Under the pieces are notes generated by a model. That model did no database searches. It was given only the letters and a program-made list of their open reading frames with translations, and had not been told where the DNA came from. Below, piece by piece: positions 14,485 through 23,181 of a stretch of DNA of 54,699 nt (position 1 is its first letter; each line of letters begins with the position of its first letter). The stretch is from positions 1 to 54,699 of the forward strand of contig JAUYSH010000006.1 in NCBI GenBank assembly GCA_030696455.1, read 5' to 3'. This DNA comes from Elusimicrobiota bacterium (lineage in GTDB: Bacteria > Elusimicrobiota > Elusimicrobia > UBA1565 > UBA9628). Position numbers and translations under genes: made by a program.

Positions 14485-14513
14485 TTGTGCGTCCGGGGAA
14501 GGCGGACTACACT
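14485..14513 (+). promoter_or_regulatory. Promoter of the gene at 14520
   Basis: TTGTGC (14485-14490), 17-bp spacer, TACACT (14508-14513). A GTG at 14520, 6 nt after the box, opens the downstream frame. Confidence 0.55.
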
Positions 14514-14519
14514 GGTCGA

Positions 14520-14885
14520 GTGAGCCCATTTGGGGCGAACCGATTGGTAGCAGGGGGGAGCATGCCGACCAAGAACACCGTCAAGATCGCGACCACAGAT
14601 CCGGCGTCGCTCCTTGTTCTGATAAAGGAGGAGATCGATGGCGGCAAGATCGACACGTGGGCGTACGATAAAGACGGAGATTTCACGCACATCCCGGAGC
14701 AGTGGGACAAAAAAGCCTGGCTTCACCCTTCAGTCGGAGCGGGCGCTTTGGAGTTGACGATCGTCTGGCCCAAGAACTCGGAGCAAGACCCCGCGATCGC
14801 CGGGGTGTTCCTGGGGCGCTTCATCGAGATGCTGGTCGTTCACTTCTCGGCGGAGTTCATGCATGCCAGCGCCGTCAAGAAGTGA
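14520..14885 (+). CDS. Hypothetical cytoplasmic protein
   Basis: 121 aa if translation starts at GTG 14520 as a leaderless message. ATG 14562 in the same frame would give 107 aa, but its purine tract (GGGGGGAG) ends only one base before it, too close for a ribosome binding site. No signal or membrane segment. The C-terminal part (AGALELTIVWPKNSEQDPAIAGVFLGRFIEMLVVHF) looks like a compact alpha/beta domain. No family recognised. Confidence 0.6.
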   Translation: MSPFGANRLVAGGSMPTKNTVKIATTDPASLLVLIKEEIDGGKIDTWAYDKDGDFTHIPEQWDKKAWLHPSVGAGALELTIVWPKNSEQDPAIAGVFLGRFIEMLVVHFSAEFMHASAVKK

Positions 14886-14951
14886 GATTCTCGGCCGTTG
14901 GAGACCAAGTGACCAATTTAAGGATTCCCCGATTCGACTCTGGTCTCCTGT

Positions 14952-14980
14952 TTGACAATCCCGCATGGGTCTGCTACAGT
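14952..14980 (+). promoter_or_regulatory. Promoter of metal block A
   Basis: TTGACA (14952-14957), 17-bp spacer, TACAGT (14975-14980): near consensus. The leader gene starts 8 nt later at 14989. Confidence 0.75.
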
Positions 14981-14988
14981 GCCGCGAG

Positions 14989-15249
14989 ATGATGCGCCGT
15001 AGAGTCTTTAAATTCCTGTTCGCCGCCGCGTTGGGTCTGACGCTTTTTGACAGCGTCGCCGACACGGTCGTCTGCGACTCTCCGGCATCCGCCTGCCATG
15101 CCTGCTCGTGCGGCCCCCATCTTGTTTCTCCGGCCGTTCTCGAGGTTGCAGCCGTCGCCGCGCCCCCAGCTTACGTCTCGTACAAGCCGTCCTCGTACTC
15201 CTTCCTCCTTCACAAGTCTCTCCTCCGCCCGCCCTGCCTCCCCGCCTAG
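14989..15249 (+). CDS. CzcI-like small secreted protein, block A
   Basis: 86 aa from ATG 14989 (a second ATG follows at 14992). Signal peptide FKFLFAAALGLTLFDSVA, then a short Cys-rich region (CDSPASACHACSCG) and a C-terminus KSLLRPPCLPA. Position ahead of an outer-membrane factor and CzcA pump, size, cysteines and the Pro-rich end recall CzcI / DUF2946 proteins of czc operons, which are thought to modulate induction. Three more proteins here (26112, 29861, 38906) share the size, the signal and a terminal xPPxA-like ending. Assignment is by context and style, not proven homology. Confidence 0.6.
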   Translation: MMRRRVFKFLFAAALGLTLFDSVADTVVCDSPASACHACSCGPHLVSPAVLEVAAVAAPPAYVSYKPSSYSFLLHKSLLRPPCLPA

Positions 15250-15271
15250 TCTAGCGCGTTCCTGAGTCGCA

Positions 15272-15289
15272 GCCGCCGAATTCGGCGGC
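15272..15289 (+). promoter_or_regulatory. Hairpin after leader gene, block A
   Basis: Perfect 18-nt palindrome GCCGCCGAATTCGGCGGC, 23 nt after the leader stop and 50 nt before the next gene. It can form a 6-bp GC stem in the mRNA, possibly a terminator-attenuator or processing site. No T-run. Confidence 0.6.
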
Positions 15290-15339
15290 ATTCCCGGCCG
15301 TGCGCTTATCGGCGGGCGAACCGCATACATCGAGGCACT

Positions 15340-16614
15340 ATGTCATCTATTCGCGCATTTGCGTCCGCCGTTATTTCCATTATTATTCTCGCGTCCCCGG
15401 GCTGGACGCAGGAGGCAGGCCCGGCCGCGGGGAGATATAACTTGGCCGAACTCGTGGGACTGGCGCTTAAGAGCACCCAACTCCTCGCCGCACAGGACGC
15501 TCGCGTAGACGAGAAGCGCCTATCGGCGGCTCAGGCTCGGGTTTGGTCGGGCCCGTCCGCTGGTTTTCTGGCCGGGCGCACGCGGCAGACCGAAACGAGC
15601 GGGTCGCGATTCGAGCTGTCCGTGGCCCAGCCGATCCCCTTCACGGGCATACCGGGCCTGCGCGGCGGACTCCGGGATCTGGAGTCGGAGTCCGGGCGCG
15701 TTCAGCGAGCGGCGGCGGAGGTCTTCGTCACGCTCACCGTCGCTCAAGGCGCCTACGAGTACGGATCCAGCCGCCGCAAGGCCGCCTTCGCCGAGCAGCG
15801 CCGCAAACGCTTCGAGCTCGTCTCATCCTACCTGGCCGGGAGAGTGTTCCCCACGCCGCAGCGAAAAGCGGAGAGCCGCATCGTCGCCAACCGGGTCAAG
15901 AACCTGGTGGCTGAGGCGATCCAGAGCGAGGCGGGCTACAAGGCATCTTTGGAGAAGCTGAAAACATACGTACCCCTCGACTCCGCGAAGTATCCCGACG
16001 TGGATGTCCCGTGGCTCTCCGGCAATCGAAGCCTCGATGAGACGGAATGGCTCGATCGGGCGATCGCAAACAATCCCGAGCTCCGCGTCCAGAGGCTCGC
16101 CGTGAAAGGAGCCGGACTGGAAAAGACATTGGCTTCGCGCGAAGGCCTGCCGGACACGGCTCTCGTGGCGTCCTTCGAAAAAGGCCAGGCGGACATCATC
16201 GGGACGGACTACGGCCTGGGAGTGAGCCTCGCCTTTCCGTCATGGAACCGGAATCATTCCGGGATCAAAAGCGCGGAGCAGAAGAAAATCGCCGAAGAAC
16301 GCCAACTGAGCTTCGAAGAGCAGCGGCTCAAAGCCGAGCTTGCCCGTGCCCTGATCGAGTACGAGGCGGCGCGCCAGACGGTTCTCAAATACCCGCAGGA
16401 GATGATCGCCGAACTGGATGCCCAACTCCAGGACGCGGACGAGGGCTTCCGGAAGGGGCAGTTGGACCTGCTGACCTTCCTCGAGCTCGACGGTTCCGCG
16501 GCGGAAACGTTCGGACGCGCGCTCGACGCGCAGGTGGAGCTCGCCTCAAAGGCCGCCGAACTCCTGACCGTGACCGCGGACAAAGACGCCCTAACCAAGC
16601 TCGCCTCGTTTTAG
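15340..16614 (+). CDS. TolC-family outer-membrane factor (CzcC-like)
   Basis: 424 aa with a signal peptide cut near TQEAG. It has the two helical hairpin repeats of outer-membrane efflux proteins: NLAELVGLALKSTQLLAAQDARV near the N-terminus and the parallel block LDRAIANNPELRVQRLAVKGAGL after residue 230, each followed by long coiled helices. It would form the exit duct for the RND pump whose gene starts 10 nt downstream. No adaptor gene lies between them, unlike czcCBA. Confidence 0.9.
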   Translation: MSSIRAFASAVISIIILASPGWTQEAGPAAGRYNLAELVGLALKSTQLLAAQDARVDEKRLSAAQARVWSGPSAGFLAGRTRQTETSGSRFELSVAQPIPFTGIPGLRGGLRDLESESGRVQRAAAEVFVTLTVAQGAYEYGSSRRKAAFAEQRRKRFELVSSYLAGRVFPTPQRKAESRIVANRVKNLVAEAIQSEAGYKASLEKLKTYVPLDSAKYPDVDVPWLSGNRSLDETEWLDRAIANNPELRVQRLAVKGAGLEKTLASREGLPDTALVASFEKGQADIIGTDYGLGVSLAFPSWNRNHSGIKSAEQKKIAEERQLSFEEQRLKAELARALIEYEAARQTVLKYPQEMIAELDAQLQDADEGFRKGQLDLLTFLELDGSAAETFGRALDAQVELASKAAELLTVTADKDALTKLASF

Positions 16615-16623
16615 GAGAATCAC

Positions 16624-19600
16624 ATGACCCGCCTTCTCGAATGGACGTTCAAGAACCGCCTGACCGTGATCTTCTTGTTCGCGGTCGGCTCCGTGATCGG
16701 GCTGTATGCCGTCTCGGTCACTCCCGTCGACGCCGTCCCGGACATCACCCCTGTCCAGGTGGTCGTCAACACCAAGACCGGCGCCCTGGACCCGGAGCAG
16801 ATCGAGAAGACGGTTTCCTTCCCGATCGAGACCGACATGAGCGGCATCGCCCACGTCAAGGACGTCCGGTCGCTCTCGAAGTACGGGCTCTCCCAAGTGG
16901 TCGTGGTATTCGAGGACAGAACCGACATCTACTGGGCGCGTCAGCAGGTGGCCGAGAGACTACAGGGAGCCCAAGGCGAGATTCCGGCGGGTCTCGCGCC
17001 AAAGCTTGCTCCCATCAGCACCGGCCTGGGCGAGGTCGTGATGTACTCCGTGGTGGCCAAGCCCGGCACGCCCCTGGCCGCCAAGCCCGCGATTGAACGC
17101 CTGCTCTACCTGCGGACCATCCAGGACTTCGTCGTCGTGCCCTATCTCAGGCGCACGATCAAGAACGTCGCCGAGGTCGACACCACCGGAGGCTATAAGA
17201 AGGAAATCCATATCGAATTGCACCCCGAGAGGCTGGAAAAGCATGGAGTGACGATCGAGCAGATTGCCGAGCGCCTGAAGGGGCTGGGCGAAAACTCCGG
17301 CGGCGGCTACATCCAGCCCAAGGGTCGTCAGTTGATCGTAAGGACCTCCGGGCGCCTTAAGAACCTCAACGAGATCCTCGCCATCTCCATCAAACTCGAC
17401 GTGCGCGGCAAGCCCGTCCCCCTGTCGGCGGTCGCCGACGTGAAGGAAGGCTACGCCCAAAGAATGGGCGGCGCGACCTCCGGCGGAGAGGAAGCGGTCC
17501 TCGGCACCGTGCTGATGCTCAGCGGCGCCAACTCGCGGCAGGTGGCGCTCGATTCGGAGCAGGCTTTGAAGGACGCGCCCCTGCCGCCCGACGTGCAGAT
17601 CGATCTGCTCTACACCCGCAGCTATCTCGTCAACGCCACCCTCAAGACGGTGATGAAGAGCATGGCGGAAGGCGCGGTGCTGGTGGTGGTCGTGCTTCTC
17701 GCCATCCTGGGCAATATGCGCGGGGCGCTCTTCGTCTCGCTCGAGATCCCGATCTCCATGCTTTTCGGCGCGATCGGCATGAAGTGGTTCGGCGTCTCGG
17801 CGAGCCTCATGAGCCTGGGCGCCATCGACTTCGGCCTGCTCGTGGACGGCGCCGTCGTGATGATCGAGAACTCCCTGCGCCGTCTCGAAGAGCATAAGGG
17901 GGAACTTGGCGCATCCGAGCGCCTGGCCCTCTTCCTCGACTCCGCGGTGGAGGTGGTCAAGCCCGTGACTTTGGGCCTGCTCATCATCATGCTCGTCTAT
18001 GTGCCCATTCTGTCGCTCGAGGGCATCGAGGGCAAGCTCTTCCATCCGATGGCGCTCACGGTGCTCATGGCGCTCGGCGCCTCGCTGCTCGTGGCCGTGT
18101 TTCTCATGCCCGTCCTCGCCTATCTCTTCCTCAAGGTCCCGGCTGGTCACGGCGGCGGTCATGACGAGGGGATTCTTTATGGCGGCATGCTCAAGCTGTA
18201 CGAACCCATTCTTGCGTTCTGCCTGAAGCGTCCGCTTGCGGCCCTGGCGCCGGCCGTGATTCTGTTCGTCGCGGCCATGGCGGTCGGCTCCCGCATGGGC
18301 GCGGACTTCATGCCGCCCCTCGACGAGGGCGACCTGGTGGTCAACTTCACCCGCCCGTCCGACATCGGTGTGGACGCCTCGCTGCGGATGCAGGAGAAGA
18401 GCGAAAAGATCATCGCCAAGTTCCCGGAGGTCGAGCGCGTGTTCGGCCGCCTGGGCACCGCCGAGTCCGCGACGGACGCCATGGGCGTCCACCTGGCGGA
18501 CACGTTCTTAGTCCTTCAAAAGGATCTTTCTAAGTGGCCGCTGGTAAACGGCCGACGTCGGACGAAGAACGAGCTCTTCGAAGCCATGAAGGAGGCCATC
18601 GAAAAGGAGGTTCCGGGCCAGGAGATCAGCGAGAACCAGCCCATCGAAATGCGCTTCGCGGAAATCTTAGAGGGAAGCCGTGCGGACGTGAGTCTACGCG
18701 TCTACGGCAAGGACCTGCCCGTGCTCATCGAACTGCTGGAAAAGTCGATCGAAGTCCTCGAAAAGGTCCCCGGCACCCGGGAGGCGGAGATGGACGCGCT
18801 GACCGCGCTGCGCAAGAGCCCGGTCCTCAGCGCCCGGCCCAACTACGCGGCCATCGCCCGTTACGGCCTGGACATACAACGGGTCAACGACTTGCTCGAG
18901 GCCGCCATGGCCGGCAGGGAGGTTGGAAGCTTCTACGAGCAGCAGTGGCGCTTCCCAATCGTGATGCGGGTCGAGGAAGAGCACCGCGAGAACGTAGACA
19001 CGATCAAGTCCCTTCCCGTCGGGATGGACGGCGGTTCGATTCCGCTCAACAAGGTCGTCGACTTCGAAACCAAGGATGAGGTCACGACCATCGCCCACCA
19101 CTACAGCCAGCGCTACGCGGCCGTGGCCGTGTTCCTGGGCGAGCGCGACATCGCGAGCTACGTCGCGGAGGCCCGCGCCGCCGTGGAGCGGGAGATAAAA
19201 CTGCCCGAGGGCTATACGATGACCTGGGGGGGGCAGTTCAAGAACCTGGAACGGGCCAAGGCCAGGCTGGCTTTGATCGTCCCGGCGGTGCTCCTGGCCA
19301 TCCTGCTCATCCTCTGGCGGTCCTTCGGGAGCCTGCGGGAGGCCGTGCTCATCTACACCTGCATCCCGCTTGCCATGACGGGCGGTGTCTTCTCGTTGGC
19401 CGTGCGCGGCATACCGCTGAGCGTCTCGGCCTCGGTGGGCTTTATCGCGCTCATGGGTATCGCGATCTTAAACGGCATGGTGCTCGTCACCTTCTTCAAT
19501 CAGCTGAGGGAGAAGGGCCGCAGTCCCGAGCAGGCGGCAAAGGAGGGCTCGCTCACCCGCCTGCGCCCGGTGGCGATGACGGCGCTGGTAGCGGGCCTGG

Positions 19601-19770
19601 GCTTCGTGCCCATGGCGCTCAACACCGGCATCGGAGCGGAAGTGCAGCGGCCGCTGGCGACCGTCGTCATCGGCGGCCTGCTGACCTCGACCTTGCTGAC
19701 CTTGATCGTCCTTCCGGTCCTCTATAAGTGGGTCGGGGCGGGACGGGAAAAGAAGGCCGTTGAAATTTAG
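16624..19770 (+). CDS. czcA: Heavy-metal RND efflux pump, CzcA type
   Basis: 1048 aa, ATG 16624 after AGGAG. All parts of an HME-RND protein are present: first helix, large periplasmic loops, and TM4 motif DFGLLVDGAVVMIEN (D402, D408), which follows the DFG-x3-DGA-x3-VEN pattern of Zn/Co/Cd pumps rather than the Cu/Ag type. It uses proton influx to expel divalent cations from the periplasm or cytoplasm. Full length. Unusually, no periplasmic adaptor (CzcB) accompanies it; the next gene is a PII-like protein often linked to such pumps. Confidence 0.93.
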   Translation: MTRLLEWTFKNRLTVIFLFAVGSVIGLYAVSVTPVDAVPDITPVQVVVNTKTGALDPEQIEKTVSFPIETDMSGIAHVKDVRSLSKYGLSQVVVVFEDRTDIYWARQQVAERLQGAQGEIPAGLAPKLAPISTGLGEVVMYSVVAKPGTPLAAKPAIERLLYLRTIQDFVVVPYLRRTIKNVAEVDTTGGYKKEIHIELHPERLEKHGVTIEQIAERLKGLGENSGGGYIQPKGRQLIVRTSGRLKNLNEILAISIKLDVRGKPVPLSAVADVKEGYAQRMGGATSGGEEAVLGTVLMLSGANSRQVALDSEQALKDAPLPPDVQIDLLYTRSYLVNATLKTVMKSMAEGAVLVVVVLLAILGNMRGALFVSLEIPISMLFGAIGMKWFGVSASLMSLGAIDFGLLVDGAVVMIENSLRRLEEHKGELGASERLALFLDSAVEVVKPVTLGLLIIMLVYVPILSLEGIEGKLFHPMALTVLMALGASLLVAVFLMPVLAYLFLKVPAGHGGGHDEGILYGGMLKLYEPILAFCLKRPLAALAPAVILFVAAMAVGSRMGADFMPPLDEGDLVVNFTRPSDIGVDASLRMQEKSEKIIAKFPEVERVFGRLGTAESATDAMGVHLADTFLVLQKDLSKWPLVNGRRRTKNELFEAMKEAIEKEVPGQEISENQPIEMRFAEILEGSRADVSLRVYGKDLPVLIELLEKSIEVLEKVPGTREAEMDALTALRKSPVLSARPNYAAIARYGLDIQRVNDLLEAAMAGREVGSFYEQQWRFPIVMRVEEEHRENVDTIKSLPVGMDGGSIPLNKVVDFETKDEVTTIAHHYSQRYAAVAVFLGERDIASYVAEARAAVEREIKLPEGYTMTWGGQFKNLERAKARLALIVPAVLLAILLILWRSFGSLREAVLIYTCIPLAMTGGVFSLAVRGIPLSVSASVGFIALMGIAILNGMVLVTFFNQLREKGRSPEQAAKEGSLTRLRPVAMTALVAGLGFVPMALNTGIGAEVQRPLATVVIGGLLTSTLLTLIVLPVLYKWVGAGREKKAVEI

Positions 19771-19779
19771 GAGAGCGAT

Positions 19780-20106
19780 ATGAAAGAGATCAAAGCCATC
19801 ATTCAGACCTCGGTGCTCGACAAGGTGCTGCTGGCTCTGCATGCGATGAAAGGCCTGCCCGGATGCACGGTGTCCCATGTCCACGGCTACCACAGGTCGG
19901 ACGGCGGGGCCGCCGAGGAGGCCATCGAGTCCGACGAGCGCACCAAGCTCGAGATCGTAGTGAAGGACTCCGACGAAAAGAAGGTCATCGAGAGCATCAT
20001 GAACAACGCGCGCACCGGCGGCCCCGGCGACGGCAAGATCTTCGTCATGAACTGCGAGGAGGTCGTCGCCATACGGACCGGGAAGCGGGGCGGAGCCGCG
20101 ATCTAA
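19780..20106 (+). CDS. PII-like regulatory protein of metal RND operon
   Basis: 108 aa, ATG 19780 with GGAGAG upstream. It has the ferredoxin-like PII fold: MKEIKAIIQTSVLDKVLLALHAM, a T-loop region around VSHVHGYHRSDGG with two His, and the C-terminal signature GGPGDGKIFVMNCEEVVAIRTGKRG. PII-like proteins next to CzcA/CusA pumps are common and differ from GlnB by a metal-related T-loop; a regulatory contact with the pump is inferred. A decayed 3' copy of this gene lies at 25936-26071. Confidence 0.88.
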   Translation: MKEIKAIIQTSVLDKVLLALHAMKGLPGCTVSHVHGYHRSDGGAAEEAIESDERTKLEIVVKDSDEKKVIESIMNNARTGGPGDGKIFVMNCEEVVAIRTGKRGGAAI

Positions 20107-20598
20107 ATGAGCGCCTCCCTAATCAAGCTCATCTTTGCCGCTTCCTTTCTCGGTCTGGCCGCCTGCGGCGCCCCCGAGGGCTCCCGCCAGGCGCCGGAGT
20201 TCTCGCTGCCGGACCTCGCCGGCAAGACCGTCAGTCTCGCGTCCTTCCACGGCAAGCCCGTGCTCGTCAACTTTTGGGCCACATGGTGCGATACCTGCAA
20301 GAAAGAGATGCCCGACCTCGAGGAGCTCTCCCGCCGTGCCGACGGAAGATATTCCGTCATAGGCGTGTCCATGGACGAGAATCTTTCGGCCGTGCCGCCC
20401 TTCGTGAAGGAGCACAAGGTCACCTTTCCCATTCTGTACTTCGACCGCAAGGTCTCCGCCGCCTACGCGGTGCGCGGCCTGCCGGCCGCCTACCTGATCG
20501 ACGCCGAGGGACGCATCGTGCGCCGCTGGGTCGGCGCGGTGGACGTCCGCACGGTCGAAAACGAGCTGCTGGCCCTGCTCGACAGGAGGCCGTCATGA
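20107..20598 (+). CDS. TlpA/ResA-like thiol-disulfide lipoprotein
   Basis: 163 aa, starting directly after the PII-like stop. Lipoprotein signal with LAAC (C20), then a thioredoxin fold with WATWCDTCK (C61, C64) and the cis-Pro segment RGLPAAYLID. Anchored in a membrane and facing the periplasm, it probably keeps protein or chaperone thiols reduced. The stop overlaps the start of the DsbB gene (ATGA). Confidence 0.9.
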   Translation: MSASLIKLIFAASFLGLAACGAPEGSRQAPEFSLPDLAGKTVSLASFHGKPVLVNFWATWCDTCKKEMPDLEELSRRADGRYSVIGVSMDENLSAVPPFVKEHKVTFPILYFDRKVSAAYAVRGLPAAYLIDAEGRIVRRWVGAVDVRTVENELLALLDRRPS

Positions 20599-21047
20599 GG
20601 GAGGCACCGCCGCGCATGCGCGACGAAACGACGACGTGGAGGCTGATCTTCGGCGCCTGGCTGGTCGCCGCCTGCGCGACGCTCGGGGCGTTGTTTTTCG
20701 GCGAAGTCATGAAGTTGCCCCCGTGCAGCCTCTGCTGGTATCAGCGCATTTTCATGTTCCCGCTGGCGCTGATACTGCCGATCGGCCTGTTCCCGCTCGA
20801 CAGGAAAGTGATCCGTTACGCGCTGCCGCTGGCCGTGATTGGCGGGATGTTCGCGGTCTTCCATCTCCTTCTGATCGCCGGGGTCATCCCCGAAAGCATC
20901 AAGCCTTGCAGCCGGGGCGTGCCTTGCTCGGAAAACGTGATCGAGTGGTTCGGCTTCATCACGATTCCGCTGTTGTCGGCCGCGGCTTCCGCGGTCATCG
21001 TCGTTTTGCTGGCCCTGGCGGGCCTCAGGGGATCAAATGAAGAATAA
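20595..21047 (+). CDS. dsbB: DsbB-family disulfide-forming membrane protein
   Basis: 150 aa from ATG 20595. Four membrane helices; first cysteine pair C44/C47 in PPCSLCWYQR and second pair C105/C111 in KPCSRGVPC, the two redox pairs of DsbB/BdbC. It passes electrons from the DsbA-type partner to quinones. The downstream DsbA gene starts inside its end, so the two form a coupled pair. Confidence 0.92.
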   Translation: MREAPPRMRDETTTWRLIFGAWLVAACATLGALFFGEVMKLPPCSLCWYQRIFMFPLALILPIGLFPLDRKVIRYALPLAVIGGMFAVFHLLLIAGVIPESIKPCSRGVPCSENVIEWFGFITIPLLSAAASAVIVVLLALAGLRGSNEE

Positions 21048-21687
21048 AGCGCTGTTCATCGTTTCTGCCGCAATCCTGCTGCTGGCATTCGCGGCGGGCA
21101 CGATCGCCTACAAGCGGGGGGAAATGAACCGGGTCGCCCGGATAGCCGAGCACAACCGCGCGCCGCTCGTGCGCAGCCACTCGCCGACGCTGGGCAAGGC
21201 CGACGCGCCCGTGGTGATCGTCGAGTTCATCGACCCCGCCTGTGAAACCTGCTGGGCGTTCTATCCTCTGGTCAAGGATAAGATGGCGGCCAATCCCGGG
21301 AAGATCCGCCTGGTGCTGCGTTTCGCGCCGTTCCACGAGGGCTCGGACAAAGTGGCGGCGGTGCTGGTGGCGGCGCACCGGCAGGACAAATTCTGGCCCG
21401 CGCTGGAGGCGTTGATGTCCACGCAGGAGGACTGGGCCGCGCACCACACCGCCCGGGTGGAGAAAGTTTGGCCCCATCTCGCTGGTCTGGGGCTGGATCT
21501 CAAAAAGATGAAGACCGACATGTACTCTCCTGACATTGCCGGCGTGATCGCGCAGGACCTGGAAGACGCCCGTACCCTGAACGTCACCAAGACCCCGGAG
21601 TTCTTCGTCAACGGCAAGGGCCTTCCGAGCTTCGGTTTTGGGCAGTTGACAATGCTGATCGACGACGCTCTGGCCGGGAGGGATTGA
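21037..21687 (+). CDS. DsbA-family thiol oxidoreductase
   Basis: 216 aa. One N-terminal membrane anchor (residues 5-25), then a thioredoxin_4-type domain with DPACETCWAF (C69, C72) and the cis-Pro motif KTPEFFVNG. Partner of the DsbB-like protein; together they would oxidise thiols in the periplasm. Closest to the BdbD-type extended DsbA proteins. Metal stress damages thiols, which may explain its place behind an RND pump. Confidence 0.88.
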   Translation: MKNKALFIVSAAILLLAFAAGTIAYKRGEMNRVARIAEHNRAPLVRSHSPTLGKADAPVVIVEFIDPACETCWAFYPLVKDKMAANPGKIRLVLRFAPFHEGSDKVAAVLVAAHRQDKFWPALEALMSTQEDWAAHHTARVEKVWPHLAGLGLDLKKMKTDMYSPDIAGVIAQDLEDARTLNVTKTPEFFVNGKGLPSFGFGQLTMLIDDALAGRD

Positions 21688-21717
21688 ACGCCGCCGATTT
21701 GGATCATGGGCCGATAA

Positions 21718-22440
21718 ATGAGAGCACTGAGAGCCTGGGCATTCGGCATCGCGCTTCTTCTGCCGCTCCGCGCTTCCGCGCAATACGAGGAGCCGGATGT
21801 GGAGGTCCATAAGCTTTCCGTGAAGGCATACCCTGCCGTCGCGGAAGACGAGCCGTCCATCATGAGTTCCGACGAGTTCTTTAAGATGAGGAACACGGTA
21901 TTCTCCGTGGAGGAGGTCGCCGCCGTCCGGATCGCCTTCAAGGGCAAGTGGTACAAGTCCGCCGACTACCTGGCGCGGGAGAAGGCGGCTTTGCTGGGGG
22001 CCAACGCGCTCGTCCTCGTTGAGTCCACGGGCCGCGAAGAGTTGGGCGCCGGCGCGACCAGGACCTATCGGGCCTACCGGATGACAAACTCCTACGGCGG
22101 GCCGATCTATACGAAACCGGCCGAGGCGCCGCCGGCCAAGCCGCCCGAGGCGTCGTCCGGGAGCCCCTTCATTACGCCGAAGCCGACGGAGACCGCCTCC
22201 GCAGCACCCCCAGCCCCGCTCAGGAAGCACCGTCATTTCGACTGGGTCTGGACAAAGGACGCCGCGGTCCTCTCTCATCGCCTCGGCTTCGACCCCGCCC
22301 GAGCGAACAAGAACGAGTTGGGGCAGTTGAAGCTGTACGTCCGGGAGAATTTTCCCGCCGCGGAATACAAGAAACTGCTCAAAGCGTCCGGGAAGCGCTC
22401 CAAGGTCGTGCTGGATTTCGTGAAAAGGACGATCGAATGA
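21718..22440 (+). CDS. Exported protein, local paralogue family member 1
   Basis: 240 aa with a signal peptide ending ASAQY. The core EEVAAVRIAFKGKWYKSA, LAREKAALLGANALVLVEST and a YRAYRMT end define a domain shared with the proteins at 22437 and 35975. A Pro-rich linker follows, then a C-terminal domain ending NFPAAEYKKLLKASGKRSKVVLDF that is also shared. There are no metal-ligand clusters. Function unknown. It overlaps the next gene by 4 nt. Confidence 0.7.
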   Translation: MRALRAWAFGIALLLPLRASAQYEEPDVEVHKLSVKAYPAVAEDEPSIMSSDEFFKMRNTVFSVEEVAAVRIAFKGKWYKSADYLAREKAALLGANALVLVESTGREELGAGATRTYRAYRMTNSYGGPIYTKPAEAPPAKPPEASSGSPFITPKPTETASAAPPAPLRKHRHFDWVWTKDAAVLSHRLGFDPARANKNELGQLKLYVRENFPAAEYKKLLKASGKRSKVVLDFVKRTIE

Positions 22441-23147
22441 AACGCTCGGTCCTGCTCGGCATTCTGCTTTTCACCGTGTCCCGGGCTTGGGCCCAATACC
22501 CGCCCGAAATGGAGGTCACTCAGATCCTCAAGGAGAAGCGTCCGCACATACCCGTCTCCAATGTGGCCGTCGCCGACTGCTACACGACCACTCTCCCGGG
22601 CGCGCAAAGGGAAGAAGTGGCGCTGGTCAAAGTGACTATCCCCGGCCCCTGGGAGAGGAGCGCGCGGCATCTGGCCTCGGAGAAGGCGGCGGAACTTGGC
22701 GCCAATTGCCTTCTCCTTGTGTCCTCCTTCGGCAAAGACAACGCCCAGTATCCCGTCTCGCAGTCCTATAAGGCGTTCCGGGTCACCGTGCCCTACGGCC
22801 CCTGGCGCGTCCCGGCGTCGCCCGCAAGCCTCGTCTCTGCCCCCGCCGCAACGGGCCCCCGCTCCGCCGGATTTGACTTCCCGCAACCGGTGCTCAAGGT
22901 GCCGGTCATCGAGAAGAAATCCACGGAGGCGCACGGCGATCACCTCAGCCGCGCCATGGGCGAGGCCGTCTTCGTCCACGAGATGACACTGGACCCTTCT
23001 CGCGCCGACCCGGAGACGTTGGCGGACATCGTCCAGGACGTAAGAGAGTATTTCGGCGAAGCTGAGGCAGAGAAGTTGGCCCGGTTGGTCGAAGCGGGAA
23101 AGGCGGTCCGGATCGACCTGAGGGCGGGAAAGGTGGCAGGGCTATGA
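22437..23147 (+). CDS. Exported protein, local paralogue family member 2
   Basis: 236 aa, signal peptide ending WAQYP. It shares with its neighbour the block EEVALVKVTIPGPWERSARHL, LASEKAAELGANCLLLVSSFG, SYKAFRVTVPYG and the C-terminal REYFGEAEAEKLARLVEAG region. Like member 3 (35975) it has a VAVADC segment before the core and Cys in GANCL. Start ATG overlaps the previous stop. Function unknown; the tandem arrangement indicates duplication. Confidence 0.7.
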   Translation: MKRSVLLGILLFTVSRAWAQYPPEMEVTQILKEKRPHIPVSNVAVADCYTTTLPGAQREEVALVKVTIPGPWERSARHLASEKAAELGANCLLLVSSFGKDNAQYPVSQSYKAFRVTVPYGPWRVPASPASLVSAPAATGPRSAGFDFPQPVLKVPVIEKKSTEAHGDHLSRAMGEAVFVHEMTLDPSRADPETLADIVQDVREYFGEAEAEKLARLVEAGKAVRIDLRAGKVAGL

Positions 23148-23181
23148 AAGCCCACTATCCCGAGCGGTTTGGCATCGCCTA

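Noticed and set aside
13176-14519. Upstream extension of the gene at 14520 across the subtilase
   Set aside because: It runs antisense through the catalytic domain of the protease and yields Arg/Asp/Val-rich low-complexity sequence; the true gene has its own promoter at 14485-14513.
16960-18492. Long minus-strand frame inside czcA
   Set aside because: Same shadow effect; no recognisable domain and fully inside a well-supported pump gene.
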